A stretch of 64,000 nt of DNA from Gymnodinialimonas ceratoperidinii (GCF_019297855.1 NZ_CP079194.1:2281501-2345500), one strand, 5' to 3'; counted from the stretch's first letter, positions 21,277 through 34,121 are shown. Made by a program: numbers and translations. Notes: generated by a model not told the origin, from the sequence alone.

Positions 21277-21729
21277 ATGGCCAGCGACACCGACCTGATC
21301 AAGCTCTACTCGCAGCGCATTCTCGCGTTGGCGGCGGATATCCCGCATCGTGGCACCCTTGAAGCGCCGCAGGCACAGGTCAAGAAGCGCGCGCCACTTT
21401 GCGGCTCCACCGTAACCGTCAGCCTCTCGCTCGAGGATGGCCGGGTCTCAAACTTCGCCCAGGACGTGAAGGCCTGCGCCCTGGGTCAGGCCGCTGCAGC
21501 GCTGCTGGGCAAACATGTCATCGGACGCACCCGGATCGAGGTGGAAGCCGCGCGAGACGCGCTCCGCGCCATGCTGAAAGACGGCGGCGCGCCCCCGCAG
21601 TCACCGTGGGAAGGATACGAGGTGCTGGAGCCGGCGCGCGAATACCGCAATCGCCACGCCTCCATCATGCTATCGCTGGAAGCCACGGCCGAAGCCATGG
21701 CCGAAGCAGAACGCGCCGCCTGCGCCTGA
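21277..21729 (+). CDS. IscU-like iron-sulfur cluster scaffold family protein
   Basis: A 150-aa protein resembling NifU-N/IscU/SufU scaffolds. The first cysteine is in PLCGSTVTVSL and the second in KACALGQAAA. The third IscU cysteine (HCS-like position) is replaced by alanine in RHASIML. It may be a variant scaffold or a non-cluster protein. Other Fe-S genes in the window are sufT (40238) and a HesB/IscA gene (41582), but no sufBCD is present. A palindrome array follows 6 nt after the stop. Confidence 0.75.
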   Translation: MASDTDLIKLYSQRILALAADIPHRGTLEAPQAQVKKRAPLCGSTVTVSLSLEDGRVSNFAQDVKACALGQAAAALLGKHVIGRTRIEVEAARDALRAMLKDGGAPPQSPWEGYEVLEPAREYRNRHASIMLSLEATAEAMAEAERAACA

Positions 21730-21735
21730 CGCAGC

Positions 21736-21777
21736 CAGTCTTTTGCAAAAGATTGTACAGATCCTTGCAAGGATCTG
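21736..21777. repeat. Two tandem 20-nt TTGCAA-core palindromes
   Basis: Unit 1 at 21736-21755 (CAGTCTTTTGCAAAAGATTG, one G-T wobble) and unit 2 at 21758-21777 (CAGATCCTTGCAAGGATCTG, perfect) lie 2 nt apart. They match the array at 48993-49057 in length and core but not in arm sequence. They sit just downstream of the IscU-like stop. Confidence 0.8.
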
Positions 21778-21940
21778 CCCACCTCACAAAAAAACGCCGC
21801 GCATCCCGGACAAGGATGGCGGCGTAGTCATGCGTATCCGTGGCGTCCCGAGGCAAGGGACTGGGTAAGGCTAAAACGCTTGCGCCGGGACAAGAGGCGC
21901 GAACAAACCCGTGGATCGCAGGCAGAACTCGATCGAGACG

Positions 21941-22063
21941 TCAGACAAGACCCGGCAGCAGAAGCATACCCATCGTCATGCCCGCGAGGGCGACGACACC
22001 CGCCAAATCGTACATCAGCGTTTCACGGGACCGGACAACGATCTGTTTCGCTTGAGCAATCAT
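21941..22063 (-). CDS. 40-residue single-pass membrane protein, probably SOS-induced
   Basis: ATG at 22061-22063, preceded by an AGGAAGGAAA ribosome site 6 nt upstream; stop at 21941. The N-terminal half is basic and amphipathic (MIAQAKQIVVRSRETLMYDL) and residues about 21-40 form a hydrophobic helix that ends at the C-terminus. A GAAC-N7-GAAC LexA operator lies 90 nt upstream in an A/T-rich promoter region. The gene sits downstream of recG on the same strand but with its own promoter. Size, topology and control resemble the SOS-induced division inhibitor SidA of Caulobacter, but I see no clear sequence similarity. Function is inferred only. Confidence 0.75.
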   Translation of the reverse strand: MIAQAKQIVVRSRETLMYDLAGVVALAGMTMGMLLLPGLV

Positions 22064-22152
22064 GGTGGCGTTTCCTTCCTGAGTTAACGTCGCGTTCGAC
22101 TGGCTAACGTCTCTGTTGCACCTTTGTTCCCACGGGTCGTTAAAATTGTAAA

Positions 22153-22167
22153 GAACTTTTTGAGAAC
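22153..22167 (-). promoter_or_regulatory. LexA (SOS) operator
   Basis: GAACTTTTTGAGAAC on the plus strand reads GTTC-N7-GTTC on the minus strand, the operator form known for alphaproteobacterial LexA. A possible -10 (TACAAT) lies 2 nt downstream on the minus strand, so bound LexA would cover the promoter of the 40-residue gene. Confidence 0.7.
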
Positions 22168-22224
22168 ATTTGCGTACAAAACGTGGTTTGTTCTCATCGA
22201 TGGAGGGAGAAACGGTGCTTTTTT

Positions 22225-26719
<4,495 letters not shown>

Positions 26720-26826
26720 TTAAGAAGCGGCCCGAACATTCGAGCCGCTTGTCGCTTCTTCTTGCGCCTGTCGGGCCATTTGGTACCGCTCAGCCTCAGC
26801 AACTTGCCGCGAGGCAAGCGCCCCGC

Positions 26827-27543
26827 TCAGGCGGTTGCGGCCATGTCCATGTCCAACTCGGCCGTCGAGACCGGGTCACGCAGCACGTAGCCCCGTCCCC
26901 AAACCGTCTCGATATAAGTGTCACCACCGGTTGCCTCGGCCAGTTTCTTGCGGAGTTTGCAGATGAAGACGTCGATGATCTTCAGCTCGGGCTCATCCAT
27001 GCCGCCGTAGAGATGGTTGAGGAACATCTCCTTGGTGAGCGTCGTCCCCTTGCGCAGCGAGAGAAGCTCCAGCATCTGGTATTCCTTGCCGGTCAGATGG
27101 ACCGGTGCGCCGGCCACCTCCACCGTCTTGGCATCGAGGTTGACGGAAATCCGGCCCGTGTCGATGACCGATTGCGCGTGCCCTTTGGAGCGTCGGATGA
27201 TGGCGTGGATACGGGCGACGAGTTCTTCCCGGTGAAAGGGCTTTGTCAGGTAATCGTCGGCGCCAAATCCAAAGCCGCGCAATTTGTTTTCAGGGTCATC
27301 GAGGCCCGAGAGGATCAGAATTGGCGTGTCGACCCGTGCGGTGCGCAGGTGGCGCAGAACCTCGTGGCCGGAAACATCGGGGAGATTGAGATCGAGAAGG
27401 ATGATGTCGTAATCGTAGAGCTTCGCGAGATCCATTCCCTCTTCACCAAGGTCGGTCGAGTAAACGTTGAGGTTCGCGTGTTTGAGCATCATTTCAATGC
27501 TTCGCGACGTGGTGGGATCGTCTTCGACTAACAGAACGCGCAT
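26827..27543 (-). CDS. ctrA: Cell-cycle response regulator CtrA
   Basis: OmpR-family DNA-binding response regulator. In Caulobacter it controls replication and division; in Rhodobacterales it mainly controls motility, gene transfer agents and related traits. The 238-aa product has a receiver domain with Asp51 as phosphoacceptor (ILLDLNLPD) and Lys in LTKPF. The winged helix has the very conserved [20 protein letters not shown] and [11 protein letters not shown]. The C-terminus ends in Ala-Ala-like residues (MAATA), suited to ClpXP turnover as in Caulobacter. TTAA-N7-TTAC lies 54 nt upstream, a near match to the CtrA box, consistent with self-regulation. Confidence 0.95.
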   Translation of the reverse strand: MRVLLVEDDPTTSRSIEMMLKHANLNVYSTDLGEEGMDLAKLYDYDIILLDLNLPDVSGHEVLRHLRTARVDTPILILSGLDDPENKLRGFGFGADDYLTKPFHREELVARIHAIIRRSKGHAQSVIDTGRISVNLDAKTVEVAGAPVHLTGKEYQMLELLSLRKGTTLTKEMFLNHLYGGMDEPELKIIDVFICKLRKKLAEATGGDTYIETVWGRGYVLRDPVSTAELDMDMAATA

Positions 27544-27596
27544 ACGCTTAACTCCAGGTAACTCTCATCCGATGTGCCTATTTTTCGCCCAAATGG

Positions 27597-27611
27597 TTAA
27601 CACCAAGTTAC
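27597..27611. promoter_or_regulatory. CtrA-box-like site upstream of ctrA
   Basis: TTAACACCAAGTTAC matches TTAA-N7-TTAA with one mismatch. A weaker TTAA-N7-TAAC lies at 27548-27562 over the ribosome site of ctrA. Confidence 0.5.
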
Positions 27612-27649
27612 CTCGCCCCAGAGATTTCGCAAAAAGATCAATTTCCGTT

Positions 27650-27931
27650 TTATTCGCTTTCGCGGAATTGCTGTATTGCCGTTGTTTTCAAAGCCTTTTC
27701 TCCGTGTCGCTCGACGGCATTCGTCCAGCTCTCCAATTCCTCTTCGCAGAGCGAATAGGTGCGAATCGCCTCTTCCGCGGTGAGCAACCCATGGGCGACG
27801 CCGCGCACCACCGCGGCTTTTCGGCTTGCGACCCACCGCGTGGTCTTGGGTGACGGCAGGTCCGAGCGGGTCATCGTGCTGCCATCGGGCAGCGATACCG
27901 CGTGCGGCCCCTGAATTTTCCTGATATACAT
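27650..27931 (-). CDS. sciP: SciP-type DUF1153 regulator of CtrA
   Basis: A 93-aa helix-turn-helix protein with the DUF1153 signature: LPDGSTMTRSDLPSPKTTRWVASRKAAVV, GLLTAEEAIRTYSL, and a C-terminal WTNAVERHGEKALKTT. In Caulobacter SciP binds CtrA and also DNA and blocks CtrA-driven transcription. It lies 106 bp upstream of ctrA on the same strand, which supports this identity. The start at 27931 (MYIRKIQG) is chosen by homologue length; 18 upstream in-frame codons are unlikely to be translated. Confidence 0.85.
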   Translation of the reverse strand: MYIRKIQGPHAVSLPDGSTMTRSDLPSPKTTRWVASRKAAVVRGVAHGLLTAEEAIRTYSLCEEELESWTNAVERHGEKALKTTAIQQFRESE

Positions 27932-28060
27932 CTCAGCCTCAAAATTCGTTGATCTGCACGATTGATGGCCGATGAGGTTTAACATCGGGTAAGGATGCCT
28001 TGTGATACCTTGCCTTTTTCCTATATTCCGCCCCGAACCCCCAAGCGCAGGAGCCAGTTC

Positions 28061-29203
28061 ATGGCACTCGACAGCCCCAACGGTCTCAATTCGTTAGGAT
28101 TTGCAAAAGCGCCCGCCGATACCCGCGTTGTCGTCGCGATGTCGGGCGGCGTGGATTCGTCTGCCGTGGCCGCTCAACTGGCGGACGAGGGCTATGACGT
28201 CGTGGGCGTCACCCTGCAGCTCTACGATCACGGCGCGGCGCTGGCCAAGAAGGGCGCCTGCTGTGCCGGGCGCGACATTCAGGACGCGGCGCGGGTGGCC
28301 GAAACCATGGGCTTCCCCCATTACGTGCTGGATTACGAGAACGTCTTCAAGGACGCGGTCATCGACGAATTCGCCGACAGCTACCTTGCCGGCGCGACGC
28401 CGGTGCCCTGCATTCGCTGCAACGAGCGGGTGAAGTTCAAGGACCTGCTGGAGACGGCCAAGGACCTCGACGCCGATTGCATGGCGACCGGACACTATAT
28501 CCAGCGCAAGATGGGGGCGCAGAAGGCGGAGCTGCATTCCGCCGCCGATGCCGCGCGCGATCAGTCGTATTTCCTGTTCTCCACCAAGCAGGAACAGCTC
28601 GATTTCCTGCGCTTCCCGCTCGGTCATCTTGAAAGCAAGGCCGAGACCCGGGCGCTTGCGGCGAAATACGGGCTGAGCGTGGCGGACAAGCCCGACAGTC
28701 AGGATATCTGCTTCGTGCCCAACGGCAATTACGCGGCCGTGATCGAGAAGCTGCGCCCCGGAGCGGCGGATCCGGGCGATATCGTCGACTTGGAGGGCCG
28801 CGTTCTGGCACAGCACCGGGGTGTGATCCATTACACGATCGGACAGCGCCGTGGTCTGGGGATCGGCGGTCTCGAAGACCCGCTTTACGTGGTGAAACTG
28901 GACCCCGACACCCGTCAGGTGGTGGTCGGCCCGAAAGAGATGCTCTCGACGCGGACGGTGCCGGTGCGCGAGATCAACTGGCTCGGTGACGAGCCCTTCG
29001 ACAGCCGCGACGCTTGGGAGCTGGACGTCAAGATCCGCTCCACCCGCCCGCCGCGGGGTGCGGTTATCCGGCCGATCTCGGCGACCGAGGCGGAGGTGGA
29101 GTTGATCGTGGCCGAAGAAGGCGTCAGCCCCGGTCAGGCCTGCGTTTTCTACGCGCCCGAGGGTGGCCGCATCTTCGGCGGAGGCTGGATCCACCGCGGT
29201 TAA
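28061..29203 (+). CDS. mnmA: tRNA-specific 2-thiouridylase
   Basis: Thiolates U34 of tRNA-Lys, Glu and Gln. The 380-aa product has the PP-loop AMSGGVDSS at residues 26-34, the first catalytic cysteine in [13 protein letters not shown], and the second in [13 protein letters not shown], followed by the family motifs [13 protein letters not shown] and LYVVKLD. The ATG at 28061 follows CAGGAG with 8-nt spacing; the 22 upstream codons lack support. A strong terminator follows. Confidence 0.95.
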   Translation: MALDSPNGLNSLGFAKAPADTRVVVAMSGGVDSSAVAAQLADEGYDVVGVTLQLYDHGAALAKKGACCAGRDIQDAARVAETMGFPHYVLDYENVFKDAVIDEFADSYLAGATPVPCIRCNERVKFKDLLETAKDLDADCMATGHYIQRKMGAQKAELHSAADAARDQSYFLFSTKQEQLDFLRFPLGHLESKAETRALAAKYGLSVADKPDSQDICFVPNGNYAAVIEKLRPGAADPGDIVDLEGRVLAQHRGVIHYTIGQRRGLGIGGLEDPLYVVKLDPDTRQVVVGPKEMLSTRTVPVREINWLGDEPFDSRDAWELDVKIRSTRPPRGAVIRPISATEAEVELIVAEEGVSPGQACVFYAPEGGRIFGGGWIHRG

Positions 29204-29234
29204 CGGTCGGCGGGACTACTTGAGGAATTTGAGA

Positions 29235-29269
29235 AACCGATGGCGGCGCAAGCGGCTGTCGGTTTTTTT
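29235..29269 (+). terminator. Rho-independent terminator of mnmA
   Basis: A 10-bp stem (AACCGATGGC with GCTGTCGGTT, two G-U pairs) followed by seven T. Confidence 0.75.
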
Positions 29270-29341
29270 GATGTGCATGACGAGCAACGCGCCACGTTTC
29301 CACGCGACCTGATGGGCCTTGAAACCTGAGGGAGGGGAAAG

Positions 29342-29418
29342 TGGCGCGGTTGACGGGACTCGAACCCGCGACCCCCGGCGTGACAGGCCGGTACTCTAAC
29401 CAACTGAGCTACAACCGC
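29342..29418 (-). tRNA. tRNA-Asp(GTC), copy A
   Basis: Acceptor GCGGTTG/CAACCGC, anticodon loop CTGTCAC (anticodon GTC), T loop GGTTCGAGTCC and encoded CCA. Identical to copy B 299 bp away. It is a substrate for Tgt and GluQ, both encoded in this window. Confidence 0.95.
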
Positions 29419-29461
29419 GCGTGAGCGTGGGGATAGCGTCGGGGCGCGGTGCGGTCAAGCG
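29342..29461. repeat. 120-bp direct repeat, copy A (tRNA-Asp plus upstream flank)
   Basis: Identical to 29641-29760. It includes the whole tRNA and about 43 bp of 5' flank, which carries the promoter on the minus strand. Confidence 0.85.
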
Positions 29462-29640
29462 GGAAACTGAGGGTTTTTCGGGTAATCGCTTCGCGTTCGA
29501 AACGGCGGTGTCTCGTGGTGATCCAAGCGTTGGTTGAGCGCGGTAAATCGCGCCTGACGCCAGACGAGGTGCCGCGTGAGTTGTGCCTGATGAGGCGGAC
29601 CAAGGCGCGAAGCGCCGTAGGATATTCTAGAGGGAGAAAG

Positions 29641-29717
29641 TGGCGCGGTTGACGGGACTCGAACCCGCGACCCCCGGCGTGACAGGCCGGTACTCTAACC
29701 AACTGAGCTACAACCGC
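29641..29717 (-). tRNA. tRNA-Asp(GTC), copy B
   Basis: Same sequence as copy A, with CCA encoded. The two genes are separated by 222 bp of unrelated sequence. Confidence 0.95.
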
Positions 29718-29760
29718 GCGTGAGCGTGGGGATAGCGTCGGGGCGCGGTGCGGTCAAGCG
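29641..29760. repeat. 120-bp direct repeat, copy B
   Basis: Second copy of the tRNA-Asp unit. Identity extends from the 3' CCA through the 5' flank and stops abruptly after the shared GGTCAAGCG. Confidence 0.85.
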
Positions 29761-29811
29761 TGTGATGCATGCTAAATCGCGTTTCTTTTGCCCCGAGGCC
29801 GATCTCCCGCA

Positions 29812-30786
29812 TCAGCCCCGGCGCAAGGGGCGTTCGGCGGCGGGGCCAACGCCTGACTTGCGCCTCTCGCGCGCGAAAACATAGAGCCCTGCTCCGCCGA
29901 TTAATGCGGTGCCCAGAAGCATGACCCATCCCGGCCGCTCTCCGAAGACGAGCCAACCAAGCGCGATCGCCATCGGCAGGGCAGCGTATTCGTAGGAAGC
30001 GACCGTGGCGGCATTGCCGAGGCGATAGGCCGCCGAGAGGCAGTAGCCGATGATCGCGGACATGGCGCCAAGGACGGCAAAGAGCCAGAGGTCCTCTGGA
30101 GCCGGCCAGATCCAGGCGCGGAGAAGGAAGGTCAGGCTCTCACTCTCGAGCCCTTCCGCGTAGCGCCCATCTCCGACGAGGAGGAATGACACGCTGGACA
30201 CCACGATGAACGCGACCTGAATGTAGATCGCCATGGCAGATGCGGCAGATTTCGCGCCGAGCTTGCGGGTCATCACCTGCATTCCCGCGTAACAGGCGGC
30301 CGCGATGACCGGAAGAAGCATCGCCGCGCGCGGGATGTCGGACCAGTCCGTGGCGGGGACCATCATCACGGCGACACCGGCAAACCCGATCAGAAGCGCG
30401 GTGAGGCGATGCCGGCCGACGCTCTCTCCAAGGACGGGGATCGCAAGGATCGTGATGAAGAGCGGGGCCACGAAAAACAGCGCCGTCGCCACGCCAAGCG
30501 GCATGACGGAAAGACCCGCGAAGTAGATCATGTTGGCCGAAACGATCAGACAGGCGCGGATCAGGTGCAGGCCGGGGCGGTCGGTTTTGAGGATCCGCCA
30601 GCCGCCCTCGAACCAGACGAAGACCGAGGTGGCGAGAATGCCGATGATCGATCGGATGAAGACCATCTGATGCAGCGGGTAGCCGCCGGAAAGGAACTTG
30701 ATCAGCATGTCGTTGACCGAGATGCTGGCCATGCCGACGAGGATCAGCACGATGGCGCGAAGCGGTGTGTTATCCGGAGTGGTCAC
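29812..30786 (-). CDS. EamA/DMT-family exporter
   Basis: A 324-aa protein with ten predicted hydrophobic helices in two EamA repeats; the second starts near residue 160. It belongs to the drug/metabolite transporter superfamily, whose members export amino acids and other metabolites. The substrate cannot be told. The start is GTG at 30786, with a weak ribosome site; the next in-frame ATG (MASISVNDM) would cut into helix 1. The C-terminal tail is basic. Confidence 0.85.
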   Translation of the reverse strand: MTTPDNTPLRAIVLILVGMASISVNDMLIKFLSGGYPLHQMVFIRSIIGILATSVFVWFEGGWRILKTDRPGLHLIRACLIVSANMIYFAGLSVMPLGVATALFFVAPLFITILAIPVLGESVGRHRLTALLIGFAGVAVMMVPATDWSDIPRAAMLLPVIAAACYAGMQVMTRKLGAKSAASAMAIYIQVAFIVVSSVSFLLVGDGRYAEGLESESLTFLLRAWIWPAPEDLWLFAVLGAMSAIIGYCLSAAYRLGNAATVASYEYAALPMAIALGWLVFGERPGWVMLLGTALIGGAGLYVFARERRKSGVGPAAERPLRRG

Positions 30787-30990
30787 AGGCGCGCACTCAT
30801 CATGCGTTAATCATTTCAATGTACTACCAGTATGAGCAAATGTCGGAGGCTCTCGGGCGAGCAGCAAGGCCACGGGCGCGGCCCTGCTCAATTGGTGCCT
30901 TTTGCCACCACGCGAAGCAAGATCGAAAGCGCCGAAAGGCAGCATGGGTGCGACACGGCCTCGCCGGGCGCTGCTCGGGTCCTTTGCGGC

Positions 30991-31926
30991 TCAACCCGGC
31001 AGGGGAATGTATTCGGCGTTGTCTGTCGGCGGAAGCTGGAACCGTCCGTGCATCCAGTCGCCCGCGCGCCATGCTTCCTTCGCGGCCTCGATCCGTTCTT
31101 TCGAGGATGCCACGAAGTTCCACCAGATATGGCGCGGCCCAGACAGCGTGTCGCCGCCAAGGATCATCAACCGCGCGCCCGCCTCGCCCGCTTGCAGCGC
31201 AATCTGGTCTCCGGGGCGGAAGACCAGCATCTGTCCCTTCTCGAACACCTGCCCGGCCACGCAGACGGACCCGTCGAGCACAAACGCCCCGCGATCCTCG
31301 TGGTCCTCGGGCATCGGCAGGGTTGCCCCGGCCTCCAACAGCGCGTCGGCGTAGAACATGCGCGAGGGGGTCGCGACCGGCGCGCGCTCTCCATAGGCGT
31401 CCCCGAGGATCAGGCGGAGTTGCTTTCCCTCGGCCTCCAGAAGCGGCAGGTCGGCCTTGGTGGCATGGGCGAAATCAGGGGCACCATCCTCGACGTCTTC
31501 CGGCAGCGCGATCCACGTCTGCAGCCCCGAGAGCCTGTAGGGCGCTTTCAACATATCGCCGTCGACCCTCTCGGAATGGGTGATCCCGTGGCCGGCGGTC
31601 ATCAGGTTGACCGCGCCGGGCTCGATCCATTGGTCCGTGCCGAGGCTGTCGCGATGGTGGAATTTGCCCTCGAAGAGATAGGTCACCGTCGAGAGGCCGA
31701 TATGCGGGTGCGGGCGGATGTCGACCCCCTGCCCCGTCAGGAATTCTGCCGGACCCATCGAGTCGAAGAAAATGAACGGCCCGAGCATCTGACGCTCCCG
31801 CGCCGGCAGCGCGCGGCGGACCTCGAAGGCACCGAGGTCACGGGTGCGGGGAACGATGACGGTTTCGATCGCGTCCACATCCGTGCCAATCGGATAATGG
31901 GTATCGAGGATGGGATTCCAGCTCAT
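30991..31926 (-). CDS. Pirin family protein
   Basis: A bicupin non-heme iron protein of 311 aa. The N-terminal cupin holds the metal-binding residues in RPHPHIGLSTVTYLFEG and HRDSLG, followed by the conserved TAGHGITHSERVDGDM. Bacterial pirins act as quercetinases or modulate metabolic enzymes; the substrate here is unknown. The ATG at 31924-31926 follows AAGGAG. No functional link to neighbours is seen. Confidence 0.9.
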   Translation of the reverse strand: MSWNPILDTHYPIGTDVDAIETVIVPRTRDLGAFEVRRALPARERQMLGPFIFFDSMGPAEFLTGQGVDIRPHPHIGLSTVTYLFEGKFHHRDSLGTDQWIEPGAVNLMTAGHGITHSERVDGDMLKAPYRLSGLQTWIALPEDVEDGAPDFAHATKADLPLLEAEGKQLRLILGDAYGERAPVATPSRMFYADALLEAGATLPMPEDHEDRGAFVLDGSVCVAGQVFEKGQMLVFRPGDQIALQAGEAGARLMILGGDTLSGPRHIWWNFVASSKERIEAAKEAWRAGDWMHGRFQLPPTDNAEYIPLPG

Positions 31927-32018
31927 GAGCGTGCTCCTTGATCAGAGCAGCATAGATAGCACCTAACGGATGACGCGCATATCCTCAGACATTCCGCAGC
32001 TAACGTGCGCCAGCGCAC

Positions 32019-32399
32019 TTAAACGGCCTTCAATCCCATCGCCTCGGTTCCCGAGATCGGTTGATTTGCCTGAGCCAGCTGGAACCCGGTGATCAGGCGG
32101 ACGATGAGCCAGAGGAACCAGAAGGCCCAGATCACGAAGCCGATCAGCACGAAGGCGAGGACGAAGCCCACGACAATAGCCAGAAGCCCCCACCAGAAGG
32201 TCGCGATCTGAAAGTTGAGATGGGTGTCGAGCACCGGGTCCTTGCCACGCTCCACATAGGCGAAAATCAATCCGGCCAGCGCAGCGAGGGGAAAGACGAT
32301 CCCGCCGCCATAAAGGGCATAGATGATGATCGCCGATTGCAACGGCTGCCCATGGCCAGGGGCGTTGATCGGCTTTTGCGGGGTCTCGGGATCCATCAT
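32019..32399 (-). CDS. DUF4870-like small membrane protein
   Basis: A 126-aa protein with three hydrophobic helices (about 23-47, 66-85, 88-106) and the DUF4870-type centre KDPVLDTHLNFQIATFWWGLLAIVVG. Function of the family is unknown. AGGAG is placed 6 nt before the first of two adjacent ATG codons. A tRNA-Val remnant lies upstream. Confidence 0.75.
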   Translation of the reverse strand: MMDPETPQKPINAPGHGQPLQSAIIIYALYGGGIVFPLAALAGLIFAYVERGKDPVLDTHLNFQIATFWWGLLAIVVGFVLAFVLIGFVIWAFWFLWLIVRLITGFQLAQANQPISGTEAMGLKAV

Positions 32400-32526
32400 G
32401 GCGCGCTCCTTTGGAAAGGTCGCGCCAAGTCTGGCAAGGGAGCCGGTGATGGGTCAACTGCTGGATTCCCCGACGGTTGGAGCGGAGACGCGGGTGATGG
32501 CGTGTCGGTAGCGCCTTTCCAAGGTA

Positions 32527-32560
32527 GGATGGTGGGTCGTGAGAGGCTCGAACTCCCGAC
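32527..32560. repeat. Duplicated 3' end of tRNA-Val(TAC), truncated copy
   Basis: Thirty-four bases identical to 32638-32671, covering the T arm, acceptor strand and CCA of the intact tRNA. The copy lies downstream of the tRNA 3' end, as an attachment-site scar would. It has no anticodon or D arm, so it is not a tRNA gene. Confidence 0.75.
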
Positions 32561-32640
32561 CCAGAGGACCGCGCAGCGGGCCGCAAGGTCGGGCCAACAG
32601 ACCATTCAGAACGGGACAGGCTCGCACGGGAAAGAAAGGA

Positions 32641-32716
<76 letters not shown>

Positions 32717-32767
32717 CACGGAGCGCGTGATAGCGCGAGGATTTGAGGCGGGCAAGAGCAATCTGGC

Positions 32768-33367
32768 TCAAATCTGTCCGGGCGGCAGCAATCGGCGTTC
32801 TTGCCCGTCTTGCAGGTGGTAGACCACGCCCTGTTCATACCCCTGCCCCGCCATTTGTTCGCGCGTGAGGCCGCGTGCGAGGCCGCGCAGGACGAGCGAG
32901 GCAATGCCATGGGTGACGCAGATCGTGGGGCCGGTGAGTCTCTGCAGGAACGTGTCGAGGCGGGCGTGCAGCTCAGCGAAGGTTTCACCGCCGGGGGTGT
33001 TCACGGAAGCATCGAACACATCGGCGGGCGTCGCTGTCTCGGGCAGCAGGTCTTGGCGCAGACACCCCTGCCAAGCGCCCATGTGAACCTCGGCCAGCAT
33101 CTCATCAACGGCGACGTCAGGGGCATTGAAATTGGCCTCTGCGGCCGCGAGGTGCCATGTCGTTTGCGCACGGCCGAGGGGGCTGAGCCGCACAGCGGGT
33201 TCTGGAGGGGAAGGTAGGATCTGCGCCGCGATGATGCGCCCCTGCTGTGCCGCCTGCGCGCGGCCGAGTGTCGTCAGCGGGGCGTCGAGCCGACCCTGAA
33301 AGCGCCCCTCGACGTTCCAAGCAGTCTGTCCGTGGCGCAGGATGTAGAGCGGCGGCAGATCGCGCAT
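32768..33367 (-). CDS. Histidine phosphatase family protein (phosphoglycerate mutase-like)
   Basis: A 199-aa branch-1 histidine phosphatase. The catalytic motif LRHGQTAWNVEGRFQG (His12) is at residues 10-25. The second arginine is in LSPLGRAQTTW, an acidic residue in MLAEVHMGAWQG, and the second catalytic histidine in CVTHGIASLV. Members dephosphorylate sugars, nucleotides or cobalamin precursors; the substrate is unknown and no cob genes are near. GGAGG precedes the ATG. Confidence 0.88.
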   Translation of the reverse strand: MRDLPPLYILRHGQTAWNVEGRFQGRLDAPLTTLGRAQAAQQGRIIAAQILPSPPEPAVRLSPLGRAQTTWHLAAAEANFNAPDVAVDEMLAEVHMGAWQGCLRQDLLPETATPADVFDASVNTPGGETFAELHARLDTFLQRLTGPTICVTHGIASLVLRGLARGLTREQMAGQGYEQGVVYHLQDGQERRLLPPGQI

Positions 33368-33706
33368 CGAAGCGTCCTCCTCGGCGTCCGAGTGACGGTC
33401 GGACTCTCTCCGATTTCATCGCCGCTCCGCCGTCGCAGATCAAGTGTGGAAAATGCCGACATTCAGCGCATTGCTCGAAGCAGAGGCCTATAAAGCGAGA
33501 ATAAGGTGAGGTCGGTGCCTACCCCGCAAAGGAGGTAGTTTGGTGGGTGATAAGAGATTTGAATTCTCCGCACGACACATAATACCGATACTTATGAAAA
33601 GCTTAGCCGATCCGTCTTGGTGAGCTATGTACCAACCGGCACTAATTACAAGCGCTTCGCAGCATCCGCCTATGTTGTCTCAAGGATTGCAATGCAATCG
33701 ACAAGG
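33368..33706. other. 339-bp stretch without a gene
   Basis: The left 170 bp is the upstream region of the phosphatase gene, with no recognisable site. From 33541 it carries the truncated tRNA-Val(CAC) 3' end, then the A/T-richer start of the small insertion described at 33564-34121. Confidence 0.5.
33541..33563. repeat. Truncated 3' end of tRNA-Val(CAC), attL-like
   Basis: Twenty-three bases identical to the 3' end of the intact tRNA at 34122-34144. Divergence begins inside the T loop. It marks the far edge of a roughly 560-bp A/T-richer segment. Confidence 0.7.
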
Positions 33707-34121
33707 TCAAAACTGCGTGCCCAACAGGTTACTAGCCATGCTCCCCAACTTCACCAGCACGAAAAGAGTGACCATCCCGTTGAAATAGCACATGAGCACC
33801 CAGACTAGCGCTTCACCGATGCCATGCGACAAGGTAATACTAGTGAACGCCCTAACCGCAGCGAACAAACTAAGTTGCTGCGCCAGCATGTTCCACACGC
33901 ACCCGACAAAAAAACCGATAGGGATGGCTACCGCCGCCACACGACGCTGATGTCTAGGTTCAGCGGCACCGAAATTTCTCATCAAGTTTCTCCCTTTAAT
34001 TTGGGGGGACAACATCAGTCATTGAAGGCTCAGTGGTCCGTGATGCCTGCAATATTTCTTGCAGCCCTATACAAATGAAGAGAGGCTCAAGTTAAGCGAT
34101 TGTTACTAAATGAGAAAATGG
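33564..34121. mobile_element. Probable micro-insertion at tRNA-Val(CAC)
   Basis: This segment lies between the 23-bp direct repeats 33541-33563 and 34122-34144. It is clearly richer in A and T than its surroundings and carries one small membrane-protein gene. No integrase is present, so it is either a remnant of a larger island or a non-autonomous element. The geometry (intact tRNA at one end, 3'-end copy at the other, insertion on the 3' side) is that of tRNA-targeted site-specific integration. Confidence 0.55.
33707..33982 (-). CDS. Small membrane protein on the tRNA-Val micro-insertion
   Basis: A 91-aa protein. The start at 33982 is preceded by AAAGGGAGAAAC, a clear ribosome site; an upstream in-frame ATG at 34015 is less likely. 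A basic N-terminus (RHQRR) is followed by a hydrophobic helix at about 16-38 and a second at about 57-79 with two short polar ends, the plan of a two-pass inner-membrane protein. Not recognised as a named family. Codon use is less GC-biased than in the neighbours, consistent with transfer. Confidence 0.6.
   Translation of the reverse strand: MRNFGAAEPRHQRRVAAVAIPIGFFVGCVWNMLAQQLSLFAAVRAFTSITLSHGIGEALVWVLMCYFNGMVTLFVLVKLGSMASNLLGTQF

Noticed and set aside
32561..32640. A third tRNA gene between the tRNA-Val repeats
   Set aside because: Only the T arm and acceptor strand are present before the sequence diverges; no anticodon or D arm can be formed.
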